The notes: generated by a model from the sequence alone, not told the origin. A stretch of DNA of 64,000 nt from Novosphingobium subterraneum (GCF_000807925.1 NZ_JRVC01000005.1:164051-228050), one strand, 5' to 3'; positions 1 to 9,302 are shown, counted from the stretch's first letter. Numbers and translations: made by a program.

Positions 1-618
1 CGCACTCCGACAGCGGCGCCGACACTTGCCCCGAACATCCCGGCACACAACGCCGAACCGCTGGTTCTGACCCATCGCGGCGATCCCTCGCAGGCCGCAG
101 CCGTGGTGGCATGGCCAACCGGGGGCGGCCAGGCCGGTGTGCGTGAAAGCCGCCAGCTCGAAATCCTGGCGCAGATCTTCAACAATCGCCTGTTCGATGC
201 GATGCGCGAAAAGGTGGGAGCGAGCTATGCACCACAAGTCGGTTCAAGCTGGCCCCTGGATCTGCCATCGGGCGGGTACCTCTCAGCGATGGTCCAATTG
301 CGGCCGGGAGATTTCGACACTTTCTTTGCTGCCGTTGACAAGATCGCAGCTGAACTTGCTGCTACGCCGCCTTCAGCAGACGAGATCAGCCGGGTGACTG
401 AACCGCTCAAGCAACTGATCACGCGGGCCAGCACTGGAAATGGCTTCTACATGTACCAGCTGGAAGGAGCTGCATACGATCCGCGCAAGATTGCTGCGAT
501 CCGCACGATCCTCAACGATTACAGCCAGACAACGCCCGAGCGCATGCAGGCTCTGGCGCAGAAATACCTGCGAGCGGACAAGAGCTGGCGCCTGGAGGTT
601 GTCCCGGAAAAACGCTGA
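1..618 (+). CDS. M16 family zinc peptidase, C-terminal part (5' end outside window)
   Basis: The reading frame is open from the first base to the TGA at 616-618, so only the last 205 residues are visible. They match the C-terminal inactive half of M16 (insulinase/PqqL-like) peptidases, with the usual LFDAMREKVGASYAP segment that follows the 'LxxxLREKxGxxYS' family pattern and a final YLRADKSWRLEVVP strand. The zinc-binding HxxEH motif would lie upstream of the window and cannot be checked. A full-length paralogue of the same family sits on the other strand near 45-47.8 kb. The next gene is convergent, ending 22 bp away. Such proteins are usually periplasmic or lipoproteins in sphingomonads, but location cannot be read from this fragment. 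Confidence 0.85.
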   Translation, partial: RTPTAAPTLAPNIPAHNAEPLVLTHRGDPSQAAAVVAWPTGGGQAGVRESRQLEILAQIFNNRLFDAMREKVGASYAPQVGSSWPLDLPSGGYLSAMVQLRPGDFDTFFAAVDKIAAELAATPPSADEISRVTEPLKQLITRASTGNGFYMYQLEGAAYDPRKIAAIRTILNDYSQTTPERMQALAQKYLRADKSWRLEVVPEKR

Positions 619-640
619 CCGAAATGTCCTCAGGCCTGTG

Positions 641-1279
641 TCAGCATTCGATCTTGTCGTTCGTACCGCTCAGGCCAGGGCCGACATTACGGTCGTCACG
701 GACGATGATGGCTGCCTGTTCGTGTATCGTGATCGGCTTGACGAACATCGTTCCGAACAGGCCTTTGTACTCGTACCAGACTTCGGCGACCATGACCGCG
801 CCCTTGCTGGATGACGTGATCTTTCTACCGCCGAGCGAAATGCCCGAAGCTATCGAGGACAATGCGCTGCCTGTGAGATCTGGCTTGCCATGCGCAGAGG
901 TCTGGCGGCCCTTGCCCATGCACTTCTGCCAATGAACATAGTGCTTGCCAGTCAGTGGATGGACTTCAAGGCTGGACAGGATGACCCGGCCATTCTCGGC
1001 CAGATCGATATTCGAGCCTTCCTCCAATGCGCCTGTCAGGACCGAGTGTACGTCGTTGCTGGTAATCGTGGGGGTCACGCCGCTATTGTCGGTTTGGCCA
1101 AGACGGGAAGCATTGTCAGCAAGCGCCAGAGCAACCTGGCTCGCTTCCATTGAAGCGGCGTTGAGCCATGCGATTTCGGCCCCATACATGCCCAGGATCA
1201 TGAATACAGGCACAACCAGAGCAAACTCGATGGTCGATACCCCGTCCTGTCGGCTGAACAGACTTTGCAGTAGCTTCAT
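641..1279 (-). CDS. TadE/TadF-like pilus assembly protein (pseudopilin)
   Basis: 212 residues. After a short basic N-terminus (MKLLQSLFSRQDG) comes VSTIEFALVVPVFMILGMYG, the TadE-type membrane segment with the conserved E at +5 that marks pseudopilins processed by a prepilin peptidase. The rest is a periplasmic domain without recognisable catalytic motifs. The ATG at 1277-1279 was chosen because it overlaps the TGA of the upstream tad gene (ATGA) and has a GGGAG ribosome site. A longer upstream frame lacks support. Together with the two upstream genes it forms a TadG-TadE-TadF-like minor pseudopilin set for Flp/Tad pili; the ATPase, platform and secretin genes are not in the window. Confidence 0.85.
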   Translation of the reverse strand: MKLLQSLFSRQDGVSTIEFALVVPVFMILGMYGAEIAWLNAASMEASQVALALADNASRLGQTDNSGVTPTITSNDVHSVLTGALEEGSNIDLAENGRVILSSLEVHPLTGKHYVHWQKCMGKGRQTSAHGKPDLTGSALSSIASGISLGGRKITSSSKGAVMVAEVWYEYKGLFGTMFVKPITIHEQAAIIVRDDRNVGPGLSGTNDKIEC

Positions 1280-1860
1280 GGGCAGCTCCCGGCCGTGGCG
1301 CCATAGCCCGTCTGGTTGCCGAACGGCTGGTTCTTGGTCACTGCGGTAGCCGTGAGCGTTCGTTCCGACCACATTTTGGGCAGGAAGGGCACCTGGAACA
1401 CGGGTTTGAAGGTTGCTGTCACCTTGTAGACGACGACGTCATTGGCGGTACCGGCGCTGTCCTTTTGCCCAACGTCCTGGTCCCATTGGCCATTTCGGTT
1501 TTCGTCGGTAAAGGTCTCGCCGGCATCGCACACGGCATTGGCGTTCTTGTCGTTCCATTTCTCGGCCCTGCCGACGTCGGCAAAGTCGTAATAGCTGGTC
1601 CGGCTCGTCTTGATGGTTACGCCAGGAAGCACCGGACGGATGGCGTCGAGTACCGAGGCGTCGGCTTCGCTGGTGTTGCGCGTTTCCAATGAAGAATCGC
1701 GCGCTGCGCGGTGTACAGCGCCGGTCAGGACCGATTTGCCATAAACCATCTGCCCGATGTCCATGATGCCGATCAGCAGCAACAGGAACAGGGGCACGAC
1801 AATCGCGAATTCGACGACTGTTGCACCTTCGTCATCAGTCCTGAGCCGCATTTCGGTCAT
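1276..1860 (-). CDS. TadE-like pilus assembly protein
   Basis: 194 residues. The N-terminus MTEMRLRTDDEGATVVEFA leads into a 20-residue hydrophobic segment (VVPLFLLLLIGIMDIGQMVY), the TadE domain, followed by a periplasmic region with several D/N-rich stretches (DKNANAVCDAGETFTDENRN) that look like EF-hand-type calcium loops. This Asp/Asn-rich insert is the unusual part. The start ATG at 1858-1860 overlaps the stop of the upstream TadG gene, and its own stop overlaps the next start, so the three genes are translationally coupled. Likely role: minor pseudopilin of a Flp pilus. Confidence 0.88.
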   Translation of the reverse strand: MTEMRLRTDDEGATVVEFAIVVPLFLLLLIGIMDIGQMVYGKSVLTGAVHRAARDSSLETRNTSEADASVLDAIRPVLPGVTIKTSRTSYYDFADVGRAEKWNDKNANAVCDAGETFTDENRNGQWDQDVGQKDSAGTANDVVVYKVTATFKPVFQVPFLPKMWSERTLTATAVTKNQPFGNQTGYGATAGSCP

Positions 1861-3854
1861 TGCACCACTCGCAGTTCGCCGACCTGTTTTGCGATCGACT
1901 GGAATGCCGCATCCAACTGGTTTGCGTTGGCTGCCGTGAAGGCACTCGCGCTGGAGGCGCATGTCTGGAGTTCGGGCGTCATGGCCTGTGCAAACGCGAT
2001 GACCCATATGCGGATGCCTTTGGCCTTCACGGCTTCGCACAGGGCAAGGAACCGTGAGTTATGGCGCGCAGCGTCTTCGTTTACACCATCATCGGTGACA
2101 CGGCGATCATGGTACTCAATGCCCCAGGCTGATTGGATGGAGTAGCTGGGTGCCATTTCGCCATCGGTCATGAAGATCAGATGGCGCGAAACCTCGCCGC
2201 CGTTCGTGGGCGCTTGGCGAACAGTGCTCGACCATAAGCCGTCTGGCGATGCCAGCCGCGCTCCCCATACCATCCCGATGTCATGGTAGGTCGCGCCTTC
2301 GGGAACGAGTGAATCCGCGAACGCGTCGAACGCGGTCTTGTTCATCGTGGCCAGCAAGCGCGCGCCAGTCGGGCAGAAGGATGCCGCCTGCTGTCCCTGC
2401 GATGACGGTACTGCACTGTTCATGTACACAGTGCCATTGTAGGTGACCGTCCGTATGTAGGCGACGTCGGGCCACATGGGCGCCCATTTGGTCGAAGCAG
2501 AACTGTCAGGGGCGGAATCGATTTCGAGGTCCAAGGCGCCGGCCGGGTTGAAGCCCCCCAGCGATGACCACGTGAAGCTCGGCTCGGATACGGTTGCACG
2601 CTCCTCGACGCACCCTTTCCAAGTTGAAGAAACAGACGCGCCGTTTTCGCCGGTTGGTGTCGAGACCGCTTCGAAATTCTTGAACCGGCTCGTGTCAAAG
2701 GTCACTGGGCGATACTCCCAACGATCGAAGACTTGCGAGCTTGTATAGATCGGATCGGCCGTCGTGGTCGTCGTCGTCACGGAGTTGCGCGAGCCGGTTC
2801 GCGACTGGATCCTGTAGTTCAGGATCAGCCAGGCGCACTGATAGAAAGTCGCCGTCTGCGGCTGGGTCACGACGGTCGTCACAACCCGTTGACCGGACGA
2901 GTTCGTTGTCGTCGTCGAGGTGGAGGTGGCACTCCCTGAATTGGCCCAGGCCGTATCGGCTGGCTTTGCGTTGTTACATGATGTCGACGTCAGGTAGATG
3001 TTGGAGCCGTAGTTGGCCCAGAGGGAGTAGGTTGGCGTTGTAGTTGTGGTCGTCGGTGTCCCGCTTCTCGGCGTGCCGTAGCCACTCAAGGTCTGAACGG
3101 TTCGGTAAACCGCATGACGAGACTGGATTGTCCAACTGTCAACCAGATACGACGGACCCAGGTCGTGTAGAAGCCTGCCAACGTTGACTGACGAACTGTA
3201 CGGCACGAATCCGTATCGCACACGTGCGTTTGTGCCCGACAAGGCGTTCTCGACAGTGCTGTGGAAGTTCTTCATGGCAGCGCGCAGTGCCTCGATGCGT
3301 GTCTGCGTACTTCCCGCCAGCAGTGAGGCCATGGAGCCAGTGGTATCGAGGACCATCATGATGTCGCTGTTGCCCACGCCCATCGAGGCCGTGCATCTGA
3401 CGCTCAGATCAAAACCCTGGAAGCCGAAGATCTGCATCATCAGGGGCGGAAGCATGGTTGTGGCCACGGCATCGATCGTGCCGCCTTTGTCCGCCGAGGT
3501 CGGCTCGAAAGTCGTGTCTCGCGAACCTTGGTGAGTCTCGTCGAAGTTTGCGAAGAAGTAATTGTCCGCCTGCGTCTTTGCCGCGGCATCGAAGCCGTTT
3601 GTGGTTACGGCTCGACGGCCTGCCAGAACACCTGCGTCGCATGCCGCCTGCAGCCTCGTCTGGGTGCGCCAGGCGCGGCTTATGTCGATGGCGCCGCCAA
3701 TCAGCGCGGCCACGGCGAAGATTGCCATCGCCGATAGAGGCAGGATGTTTCCACCGCGGCTTCGGGCCAGTAAAGTCAGGAAGCGGCGAAGGGCAAGCAT
3801 GGGAAAACGAACGACCTTTGGTGGGATCTGCACGGTTAACCGCTCGTCCACCAA
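1857..3854 (-). CDS. TadG-like pilus assembly protein with von Willebrand A domain
   Basis: 665 residues from the TTG at 3854; a GTG at 3851 (better placed behind a CAGGA site) and an ATG at 3800 are alternatives. It has a TadG N-terminal membrane segment (GGNILPLSAMAIFAVAALIG), followed by a vWA domain with a MIDAS-type DTTGS motif (MMVLDTTGSM) around residue 165. The middle of the protein holds several threonine tracts (TTTTTTPTYS, TSTTTTNSS, SVTTTTTTAD), an insertion inside the vWA region that is unusual in length. The C-terminal part returns to vWA-like sequence (HLIFMTDGEM, IWVIAFA). It is first gene of the tadG-tadE-tadF-like operon. Likely envelope-anchored Tad pilus component with adhesive or scaffolding function. 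Confidence 0.85.
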   Translation of the reverse strand: MVDERLTVQIPPKVVRFPMLALRRFLTLLARSRGGNILPLSAMAIFAVAALIGGAIDISRAWRTQTRLQAACDAGVLAGRRAVTTNGFDAAAKTQADNYFFANFDETHQGSRDTTFEPTSADKGGTIDAVATTMLPPLMMQIFGFQGFDLSVRCTASMGVGNSDIMMVLDTTGSMASLLAGSTQTRIEALRAAMKNFHSTVENALSGTNARVRYGFVPYSSSVNVGRLLHDLGPSYLVDSWTIQSRHAVYRTVQTLSGYGTPRSGTPTTTTTTPTYSLWANYGSNIYLTSTSCNNAKPADTAWANSGSATSTSTTTTNSSGQRVVTTVVTQPQTATFYQCAWLILNYRIQSRTGSRNSVTTTTTTADPIYTSSQVFDRWEYRPVTFDTSRFKNFEAVSTPTGENGASVSSTWKGCVEERATVSEPSFTWSSLGGFNPAGALDLEIDSAPDSSASTKWAPMWPDVAYIRTVTYNGTVYMNSAVPSSQGQQAASFCPTGARLLATMNKTAFDAFADSLVPEGATYHDIGMVWGARLASPDGLWSSTVRQAPTNGGEVSRHLIFMTDGEMAPSYSIQSAWGIEYHDRRVTDDGVNEDAARHNSRFLALCEAVKAKGIRIWVIAFAQAMTPELQTCASSASAFTAANANQLDAAFQSIAKQVGELRVVQ

Positions 3855-3921
3855 GACATCCTGATGAGGTGACTAAGGAAAATTCCCTATCGGTGGCCTT
3901 GGGCGTGATCGCGATGATCGA

Positions 3922-3936
3922 TTGCTGTGACAGCAA
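3922..3936. promoter_or_regulatory. Candidate operator: TTGCTG-TGA-CAGCAA palindrome
   Basis: A perfect 6-bp inverted repeat with a 3-bp centre lies in the 143-bp gap between divergent tadG and the DAHP synthase gene, about 62 bp upstream of the latter's start. A second small palindrome, GGAAAATTCC, lies at about 3877-3886. Either could be a repressor site for one of the flanking genes. No matching regulator is encoded nearby, so this is a sequence observation only. Confidence 0.3.
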
Positions 3937-3997
3937 GCCTTCCTTTGCTTTTCCTGCGCAGGCGGCGTATGGGCGCGCCTCTTGAAAGGAATGGAAA

Positions 3998-5371
3998 GTG
4001 GCACAGAACTGGACTGCGGATTCGTGGCGCGGGTTTGAAGGGCGGCATCTGCCGGTCTATCCCGATGCCGAAAAGCTGAACGAGGTCGAGAAGACCCTGA
4101 CGAGCTTTCCGCCGCTGGTCTTTGCAGGTGAGGCGCGCGCTCTGAAGGCCGACCTCGCGCAGGTGGCCGCAGGCAAGGGTTTCCTGCTGCAGGGCGGAGA
4201 CTGTGCCGAGAGCTTTGCCGAATTCCATCCGAACAACATTCGCGACACGTTCCGCGTGCTGCTGCAGATGGCGGTCGTGCTGACCTTTGCCAGCAAGCAA
4301 CCGGTGGTAAAGGTGGGCCGCATGGCCGGGCAATTTGCCAAGCCGCGTTCCTCCCCGGTTGAGAAAATCGGTGACGTTGAACTGCCGAGCTACCTCGGTG
4401 ACAATATCAATGGCATTGATTTCACTGCGGAATCGCGCATTCCGGACCCTGAGCGCATGCTGCGGGCCTACAGCCAGGCAGCGGCGACACTGAACCTGCT
4501 GCGCGCCTTCGCGGGCGGCGGCTACGCCAACTTGCGCCAGGTCCACCAGTGGACGCTGGACCACATCGGCAAGAGCCCGTGGGCCACGAAGTTCCGTGAA
4601 ACCGCCGACAAGATCGGTGAAGCGCTCGACTTCATGGAAGCCTGCGGCGTCGATCCGCGTACCGTGCCGCAGCTTCAGGGCACCAGCTTCTACACCAGCC
4701 ACGAAGCGCTGCTTCTGGCCTACGAGGAAGCGATGACCCGGCAGGATTCGCTGACCGGCGAATGGTACGACACCAGCGCCCACATGCTGTGGATCGGTGA
4801 TCGTACCCGCTTCGAAGGTTCGGCCCACGTCGAATACCTGCGCGGCGTCAACAACCCGATCGGGATGAAGTGCGGTCCTTCGCTCAGCGTCGATGCGCTG
4901 CTGCGCATGCTCGATACGCTGAATCCCTCGCGCGAGGCCGGCCGCATGACGCTGATCAGCCGCTTCGGCCACGACAAGGTCGAGGCAGGGCTGGCTCCGC
5001 TGGTTCGCGCCGTGAAGCGCGAAGGCCATCCCGTGGTGTGGTCGTGCGATCCGATGCACGGCAATGTCATCAAGGCCGACAACGGCTACAAGACGCGGCC
5101 GTTCGACCGTATCCTGACCGAGGTGAAGGGCTTCTTCGCGGTCCACCGCGCCGAAGGCACCCACGCTGGCGGGATTCACATCGAGATGACCGGCCAGGAT
5201 GTGACCGAGTGCACCGGTGGTGCCGTCGCGATCACCCAGGAAGGGCTGGCCGATCGCTATCACACCCATTGTGATCCGCGTCTCAATGCAGCGCAGTCGA
5301 TCGAACTGGCATTCCTGCTGGCCGAGGCACTGAATGCCGAGCGGGAAGGGGCAAAGGCCGAAGCTGCCTGA
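3998..5371 (+). CDS. 3-deoxy-7-phosphoheptulonate synthase, class II
   Basis: 457 residues, normal length for the plant-like class II DAHP synthases. It catalyses condensation of phosphoenolpyruvate with erythrose 4-phosphate, the first step of the shikimate pathway. Family signatures are intact: [11 protein letters not shown] near residue 65, metal-site Cys in that motif, [17 protein letters not shown] and [18 protein letters not shown] in the C-terminal half. The start is GTG at 3998, preceded by GAAAGGAA. The gene stands alone, followed by a strong terminator. No ACT or chorismate mutase domain is fused. The class is recognised from sequence; feedback control by aromatic amino acids is typical of the family but cannot be read here. 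Confidence 0.96.
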   Translation: MAQNWTADSWRGFEGRHLPVYPDAEKLNEVEKTLTSFPPLVFAGEARALKADLAQVAAGKGFLLQGGDCAESFAEFHPNNIRDTFRVLLQMAVVLTFASKQPVVKVGRMAGQFAKPRSSPVEKIGDVELPSYLGDNINGIDFTAESRIPDPERMLRAYSQAAATLNLLRAFAGGGYANLRQVHQWTLDHIGKSPWATKFRETADKIGEALDFMEACGVDPRTVPQLQGTSFYTSHEALLLAYEEAMTRQDSLTGEWYDTSAHMLWIGDRTRFEGSAHVEYLRGVNNPIGMKCGPSLSVDALLRMLDTLNPSREAGRMTLISRFGHDKVEAGLAPLVRAVKREGHPVVWSCDPMHGNVIKADNGYKTRPFDRILTEVKGFFAVHRAEGTHAGGIHIEMTGQDVTECTGGAVAITQEGLADRYHTHCDPRLNAAQSIELAFLLAEALNAEREGAKAEAA

Positions 5372-5397
5372 CGTCCTTCCCAGACTGCAAAATCATG

Positions 5398-5431
5398 GCC
5401 CCGGGGGTTCTGCCTCCGGGGCTATTTCTTT
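5398..5431 (+). terminator. Rho-independent terminator of the DAHP synthase gene
   Basis: GCCCCGG at 5398-5404 pairs perfectly with CCGGGGC at 5416-5422 across an 11-nt loop, followed by TATTTCTTT. It lies 26 bp after the stop codon and just before the convergent RNase H-like gene. Confidence 0.85.
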
Positions 5432-5433
5432 GC

Positions 5434-5823
5434 CTAGCGCGGGTGTCTGGCGTTCAAGAATATGCCCGCAAGGTTCTGCTCGCGCTTAACCCATCGAACA
5501 CGCGTGGGCGGATTCGCTCCAGCCAGCTTCCGGAAGCGCTCCAGATGCACCCGGTCACTTGGCGAAGCCGCTTTCGCGCGGCCATTGGCCTGTGCGATCA
5601 CCGAACGGCTGTCTCCCAACAGATCGAATGCGGCGGCGCCACTGGCCTGTGCCACTTCAAGCGCATGGATCAGGGCCAGCCATTCGGCATCGCCATTGGT
5701 GCCGTTGCCAAGATCGGTGCGCACTTGGGCCATCCCACGCATTACAGCCGCAACCTCGATGGGACCCGGGTTGGGCCGGCAGCCGCCGTCGAAGTAGACC
5801 TTGAGACGCTTGTGCTCTGCCAT
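5434..5823 (-). CDS. RNase HI-superfamily protein (reverse transcriptase-like type)
   Basis: 129 residues. The RNase H fold signatures are visible: YFDGGCRPNPG with the first acid at D12, GDAEW with E47, and LLGDS with D71. The fourth acid, normally in an AD dipeptide near the C-terminus (here QNLAGIF), is replaced by Gly. The family cleaves RNA in RNA-DNA hybrids. Loss of the fourth residue may reduce or alter activity. The gene is short compared with RnhA (about 150) and ends convergently just after the DAHP synthase terminator. It lies 13 bp upstream-facing of the kinase gene end, so it may be the distal gene's neighbour rather than part of that operon. Confidence 0.8.
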   Translation of the reverse strand: MAEHKRLKVYFDGGCRPNPGPIEVAAVMRGMAQVRTDLGNGTNGDAEWLALIHALEVAQASGAAAFDLLGDSRSVIAQANGRAKAASPSDRVHLERFRKLAGANPPTRVRWVKREQNLAGIFLNARHPR

Positions 5824-5836
5824 GGGTGGCGCGGTA

Positions 5837-6913
5837 TCAGGCCCCGGCCTTCACCGCAAAACTCAACGCCAGCTCTGCCAGCGGTCGGACTCTTTCCGAC
5901 ATCGCCTTGGCGTGAGCGCTTGAGGCTGTCCCGTCGATCACGCGCTTCTTGATCCCCTGGATGATGCCTGCCAGCCTGAAGAAGTTGTAGGCAATGTACC
6001 AGTCAAGCCCCGGCAATCCGTCACGTCCGGTCTTTTCGCAGTATCGTGCAACCACTTCTTCAAGTTCCGGAATGCCCAGCGCCTTGCGGTCCAGGTCCTG
6101 CACGCCCGAACGTCCGCCATTGTCCTGCACCCATGCCGTGCAGAAATAGGTGAAGTCGGCAAGCGGATCGCCCAGCGTGGACAGTTCCCAATCGAGCACC
6201 GCAACGACCTTGGCTTGCGTGGGATGGAAGATCATGTTGTCGATGCGATAATCGCCATGCACCACGCTGGTCCGCGTCTGCTCGGGGAGGGTTGCGGGCA
6301 GCCATTCGATAAGCCGCTCCATCTCGGGCATCGTCTCGGTTTCCGAAAGGCGATACTGCTTGGTCCAGCGATCGACTTGCCGGCCGAAGTAATTGCCAGG
6401 CTTGCCGAAGTCGGAAAGCCCGGCCTGCTCGATATCAACCGAATGCAATGCGGCAAGCGTATCGACCATGGCGTCGTAGGTCGCACGCCGGAATTCCGGT
6501 GTGGCGCCCGGCATTGCGCCGTCCCAGATCGTCCGCCCGTCGACACAGCCCATGACATAGAACCACGACCCGATGACGCTGTCGTCCGTGCACAGCCCAT
6601 ACTGGCGAGCAACCGGGAAGCCTGTTCCTGATAGCCCCGCCTGAACCTTGTATTCGCGGTCCACCGCATGGGCCGATGGCAGCAGTTTGCCGAAGGGCTT
6701 TCGCCGCAGCACGTAGGGCCCTGAAGGGCTGTCGATCTTGTAGGTCGGGTTCGATTGCCCGCCCTTGAATTTCGAGACCGTAAGCGGGCCCTGAAAGCCC
6801 GCCACGTTTTCCTCGAACCAGCGGGTCAGGCTTGCCTCATCCAGCTTGTCCGCGCCTTCGGGAACGACCGTTCCCGTAAACGCTGCCTGTGCGTCCATCA
6901 CCGCCTCGCTCAT
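5837..6913 (-). CDS. APH-fold phosphotransferase, ACAD10/11 kinase-domain type
   Basis: 358 residues. Aminoglycoside phosphotransferase/choline kinase fold: substrate region FKGGQSNPTYKI near residue 45, catalytic loop VVHGDYRIDNMIFH (Brenner HGDxxxxN) near 220 and metal loop VLDWELSTLGDPLADF near 240. Proteins of this type accompany acyl-CoA dehydrogenases; in animals they are fused to them (ACAD10/11) and phosphorylate 4-hydroxyacyl-CoAs, and in Pseudomonas the related LvaA acts in levulinate breakdown. Here the kinase is last of a three-gene run after an ACAD and an alcohol dehydrogenase, overlapping the latter by ATGA. Acting on a hydroxyacyl-CoA is therefore the best inference; it is very unlikely to be an antibiotic resistance enzyme. 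Confidence 0.85.
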   Translation of the reverse strand: MSEAVMDAQAAFTGTVVPEGADKLDEASLTRWFEENVAGFQGPLTVSKFKGGQSNPTYKIDSPSGPYVLRRKPFGKLLPSAHAVDREYKVQAGLSGTGFPVARQYGLCTDDSVIGSWFYVMGCVDGRTIWDGAMPGATPEFRRATYDAMVDTLAALHSVDIEQAGLSDFGKPGNYFGRQVDRWTKQYRLSETETMPEMERLIEWLPATLPEQTRTSVVHGDYRIDNMIFHPTQAKVVAVLDWELSTLGDPLADFTYFCTAWVQDNGGRSGVQDLDRKALGIPELEEVVARYCEKTGRDGLPGLDWYIAYNFFRLAGIIQGIKKRVIDGTASSAHAKAMSERVRPLAELALSFAVKAGA

Positions 6914-7998
6914 TGGCCGAACACGATGACCGAGCGGGCAGAATTGCCCTGCTTCATCTTCTCGAACCCTACGTTGATGCCCTCCAACGGAATTCGTTCG
7001 GCAATGATGGTGTCGAGATCGAGAAGCCCGCGCATGTAGAAGTCAACCAGACGCGGCAGATCCACGGGGAAGTGATTGCCGCCCATGATGGCGCCTTGCA
7101 GCTTCTTGTCCGACAGCAGGTCCATCGCCGACAGGCCGACCTTGTGATTAAGCGGCATCATGCCGAGGATAGTGGCCGTCCCGCCGCGCCGCAGCGAAGC
7201 AACTGCCAGGTCGCCGGAAGCCGGCCTGCCCACTGCCTCGATGGCATGGTGGACGCCGCCCTTGGTCATCTCGACGATTTCCCTGGCTGCATCCGGCCCT
7301 GCGTCGATCGCATCGGTCGCGCCGAGCTTCAGCGCCAGTTCGCGCTTCTCGGGCATGGGGTCGACAGCGATGATTCGTCCGGCCCCTGCAATCTTTGCGG
7401 CATTGACGGTGGCCAGTCCCACTCCGCCGCAGCCGACGACGCAGATCGTTTCGCCCGGCGTCAGCTTGGCGGCGTTGAACACGGCGCCGGCACCGGTCGT
7501 CACCGCACATCCGATTACGGCGGCGCGGTCGAGCGGCATGTCCGGCGTGATCGCGACGCAGGCATGTTCATGCACCAGCATCTGCTCGGCAAAGGCCGAA
7601 AGGTTCAGCATCTGGTTCACGGTGCTGCCATCGTCGGTGCGGGTGAGGCGCGGGGGCGCGCCAACCCCGCGCCGGGTGTCGGCACCGAGGCACAGCGACA
7701 TGCGTCCGGTGACGCAGAACTCGCAGTGCCCGCAGAAGGCCGACAGGCAGGTGACGACCGCGTCACCCACCTTCACGGTCCGCACTTCCGAACCCACGGC
7801 CTCGACGATCCCGGCTGCTTCATGTCCTGGCACGGCCGGGAGCGGATGCGGATAGGCGCCCTCGATGAAGTGCAGGTCCGAATGACACAGCCCGCAAGCG
7901 GCCGTACGGATCAGAACTTCGTGCGGACCCGGCTTTGAAACGGTCAGGTCCTGGATTTCGAGCGGTTTGCCCGGTTCGACGAGTACGGCGGCTTTCAT
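6910..7998 (-). CDS. Zinc-dependent alcohol dehydrogenase (MDR family, class III-like)
   Basis: 362 residues from the ATG at 7998, which has an AAGGAGAG ribosome site; a frame open further upstream has no support. Catalytic zinc ligands are in CGLCHSDLH and GHEAAG, structural zinc ligands in CLSAFCGHCEFCVTGRMSLC (about residues 85-105), and the NAD-binding VGCGGVGLATV near 190. The fold and four-cysteine loop fit dehydrogenases that oxidise primary alcohols or aldehyde adducts. It sits 11 bp after the ACAD gene and overlaps the kinase start, so it is probably cotranscribed with them and may oxidise an alcohol intermediate of the same pathway. Confidence 0.92.
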   Translation of the reverse strand: MKAAVLVEPGKPLEIQDLTVSKPGPHEVLIRTAACGLCHSDLHFIEGAYPHPLPAVPGHEAAGIVEAVGSEVRTVKVGDAVVTCLSAFCGHCEFCVTGRMSLCLGADTRRGVGAPPRLTRTDDGSTVNQMLNLSAFAEQMLVHEHACVAITPDMPLDRAAVIGCAVTTGAGAVFNAAKLTPGETICVVGCGGVGLATVNAAKIAGAGRIIAVDPMPEKRELALKLGATDAIDAGPDAAREIVEMTKGGVHHAIEAVGRPASGDLAVASLRRGGTATILGMMPLNHKVGLSAMDLLSDKKLQGAIMGGNHFPVDLPRLVDFYMRGLLDLDTIIAERIPLEGINVGFEKMKQGNSARSVIVFGQ

Positions 7999-8009
7999 CT
8001 TCTCTCTCC

Positions 8010-9302
8010 TTACCGAGCCACGCCCAGATCGCCCGAACTGAAGCCACGGTCGCCCGAGGGCAATTCCGAATGACGGGCAAATTCGATGCGGGCGATGGCG
8101 CGGGCGTGAACTTCGTCTGGTCCATCGGCCAGTCGCAGCGTCCGCTGGTGGGCATAGGCTTCGGCAAGACCGAAGTCTTCCGAAACGCCGCCGCCGCCAT
8201 GGGCCTGGATCGCATCGTCGATGATCCGCAAGGCCATGTTCGGCGCCTGGACCTTGATCATCGCAATTTCCAGCGCAGCCGACTTGTTGCCGACCTTGTC
8301 CATCATGTCCGCCGCCTTGAGACAGAGCAGGCGGGTCATTTCGATGTCGATGCGGGCCTGCGCGATGCGCCATTCCCAGATCGATTGATCAGCCACGCGC
8401 TTGCCGAAGGCCACGCGCGATTGCAGGCGCTTGGCCATCTTGGCAATCGCCTCCTCGGCCACGCCGATCGTGCGCATGCAGTGATGGATGCGGCCCGGCC
8501 CGAGGCGTCCCTGCGCAATCTCGAAGCCGCGACCTTCGCCGAGCAGGATGTTGGATGCGGGCACGCGCACGTTGTTCATCACCACTTCCATGTGGCCGTG
8601 CGGCGCGTCGTCATAGCCGAAGACGGGCAGGTGACGGACGATCTCCACGCCCGGCGCGTCGAGCGGCATCAGGATCATCGACTGCTGCTGGTGACGCTTG
8701 GCCTCGAAGTCGGTCTTTCCCATGACGATGGCGATCTTGCAACGCGGATCGCCCACGCCCGACGACCACCACTTGCGCCCGTTTATCACGTACTCGTCGC
8801 CCTCGCGGCGGATCGAGGTTTCGATGTTGGTCGCGTCCGACGAGGCGACGGCCGGTTCGGTCATCAGGAAGGCGGAGCGAATCTCGCCGTTCATCAATGG
8901 GCGCAGCCACTGCTCCTTCTGCTCGAGAGTGCCGTAGCGATGGAACACTTCCATGTTCCCGGTATCAGGTGCGGAGCAGTTGAACACCTCGCTGGCCCAG
9001 CCGATGCGGCCCATTTCCTCGGCGCAAAGTGCATATTCAAGGTTGGTCAGGCCCGGACCTTCGAATTCGAAGCTTTCCTCGACATGATGGTGACCGCCGT
9101 TGCGCGGCGGCATGAACAGGTTCCAGATTCCGGCAGCCTTGGCCTTGGCCTTCTCCTGCTCGACCGTCTGCAAAACCTTCCACCGGTCACCCGTCGCCTG
9201 TTCGGCCTTGTAGTCCTTGTAGCGCGGGCGGACGTTGTCCTCGATGAACTGGCGGACGCGGTCACGCCAATACTTCTGGCGGTCGGTCGGTTCGAAATCC
9301 AT
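8010..9302 (-). CDS. Acyl-CoA dehydrogenase, ACAD10/11-like
   Basis: 430 residues, somewhat longer than short-chain ACADs (about 380). The N-terminus starts [19 protein letters not shown], the FAD region has [17 protein letters not shown], and the C-terminus has [20 protein letters not shown] followed by [13 protein letters not shown], which is characteristic of the ACAD10/11 and LvaC-like group. The usual YEGT/IEGGT motif is replaced by this ADGPDEVH segment. First gene of an ACAD-alcohol dehydrogenase-APH kinase run on the minus strand. In this enzyme group the dehydrogenase domain can eliminate phosphate from 4-phosphooxyacyl-CoA to give an enoyl-CoA; whether it does so here is inference from the neighbouring kinase. 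Confidence 0.92.
   Translation of the reverse strand: MDFEPTDRQKYWRDRVRQFIEDNVRPRYKDYKAEQATGDRWKVLQTVEQEKAKAKAAGIWNLFMPPRNGGHHHVEESFEFEGPGLTNLEYALCAEEMGRIGWASEVFNCSAPDTGNMEVFHRYGTLEQKEQWLRPLMNGEIRSAFLMTEPAVASSDATNIETSIRREGDEYVINGRKWWSSGVGDPRCKIAIVMGKTDFEAKRHQQQSMILMPLDAPGVEIVRHLPVFGYDDAPHGHMEVVMNNVRVPASNILLGEGRGFEIAQGRLGPGRIHHCMRTIGVAEEAIAKMAKRLQSRVAFGKRVADQSIWEWRIAQARIDIEMTRLLCLKAADMMDKVGNKSAALEIAMIKVQAPNMALRIIDDAIQAHGGGGVSEDFGLAEAYAHQRTLRLADGPDEVHARAIARIEFARHSELPSGDRGFSSGDLGVAR

Noticed and set aside
2750..3060. Thr-codon tracts as a CRISPR-like or satellite repeat
   Set aside because: The repeats are irregular ACN/GTN triplet runs inside a coding frame with no spacer structure.
5837..6913. 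Aminoglycoside resistance gene
   Set aside because: The APH fold is shared, but the close neighbours and sequence type are those of acyl-CoA-linked kinases.
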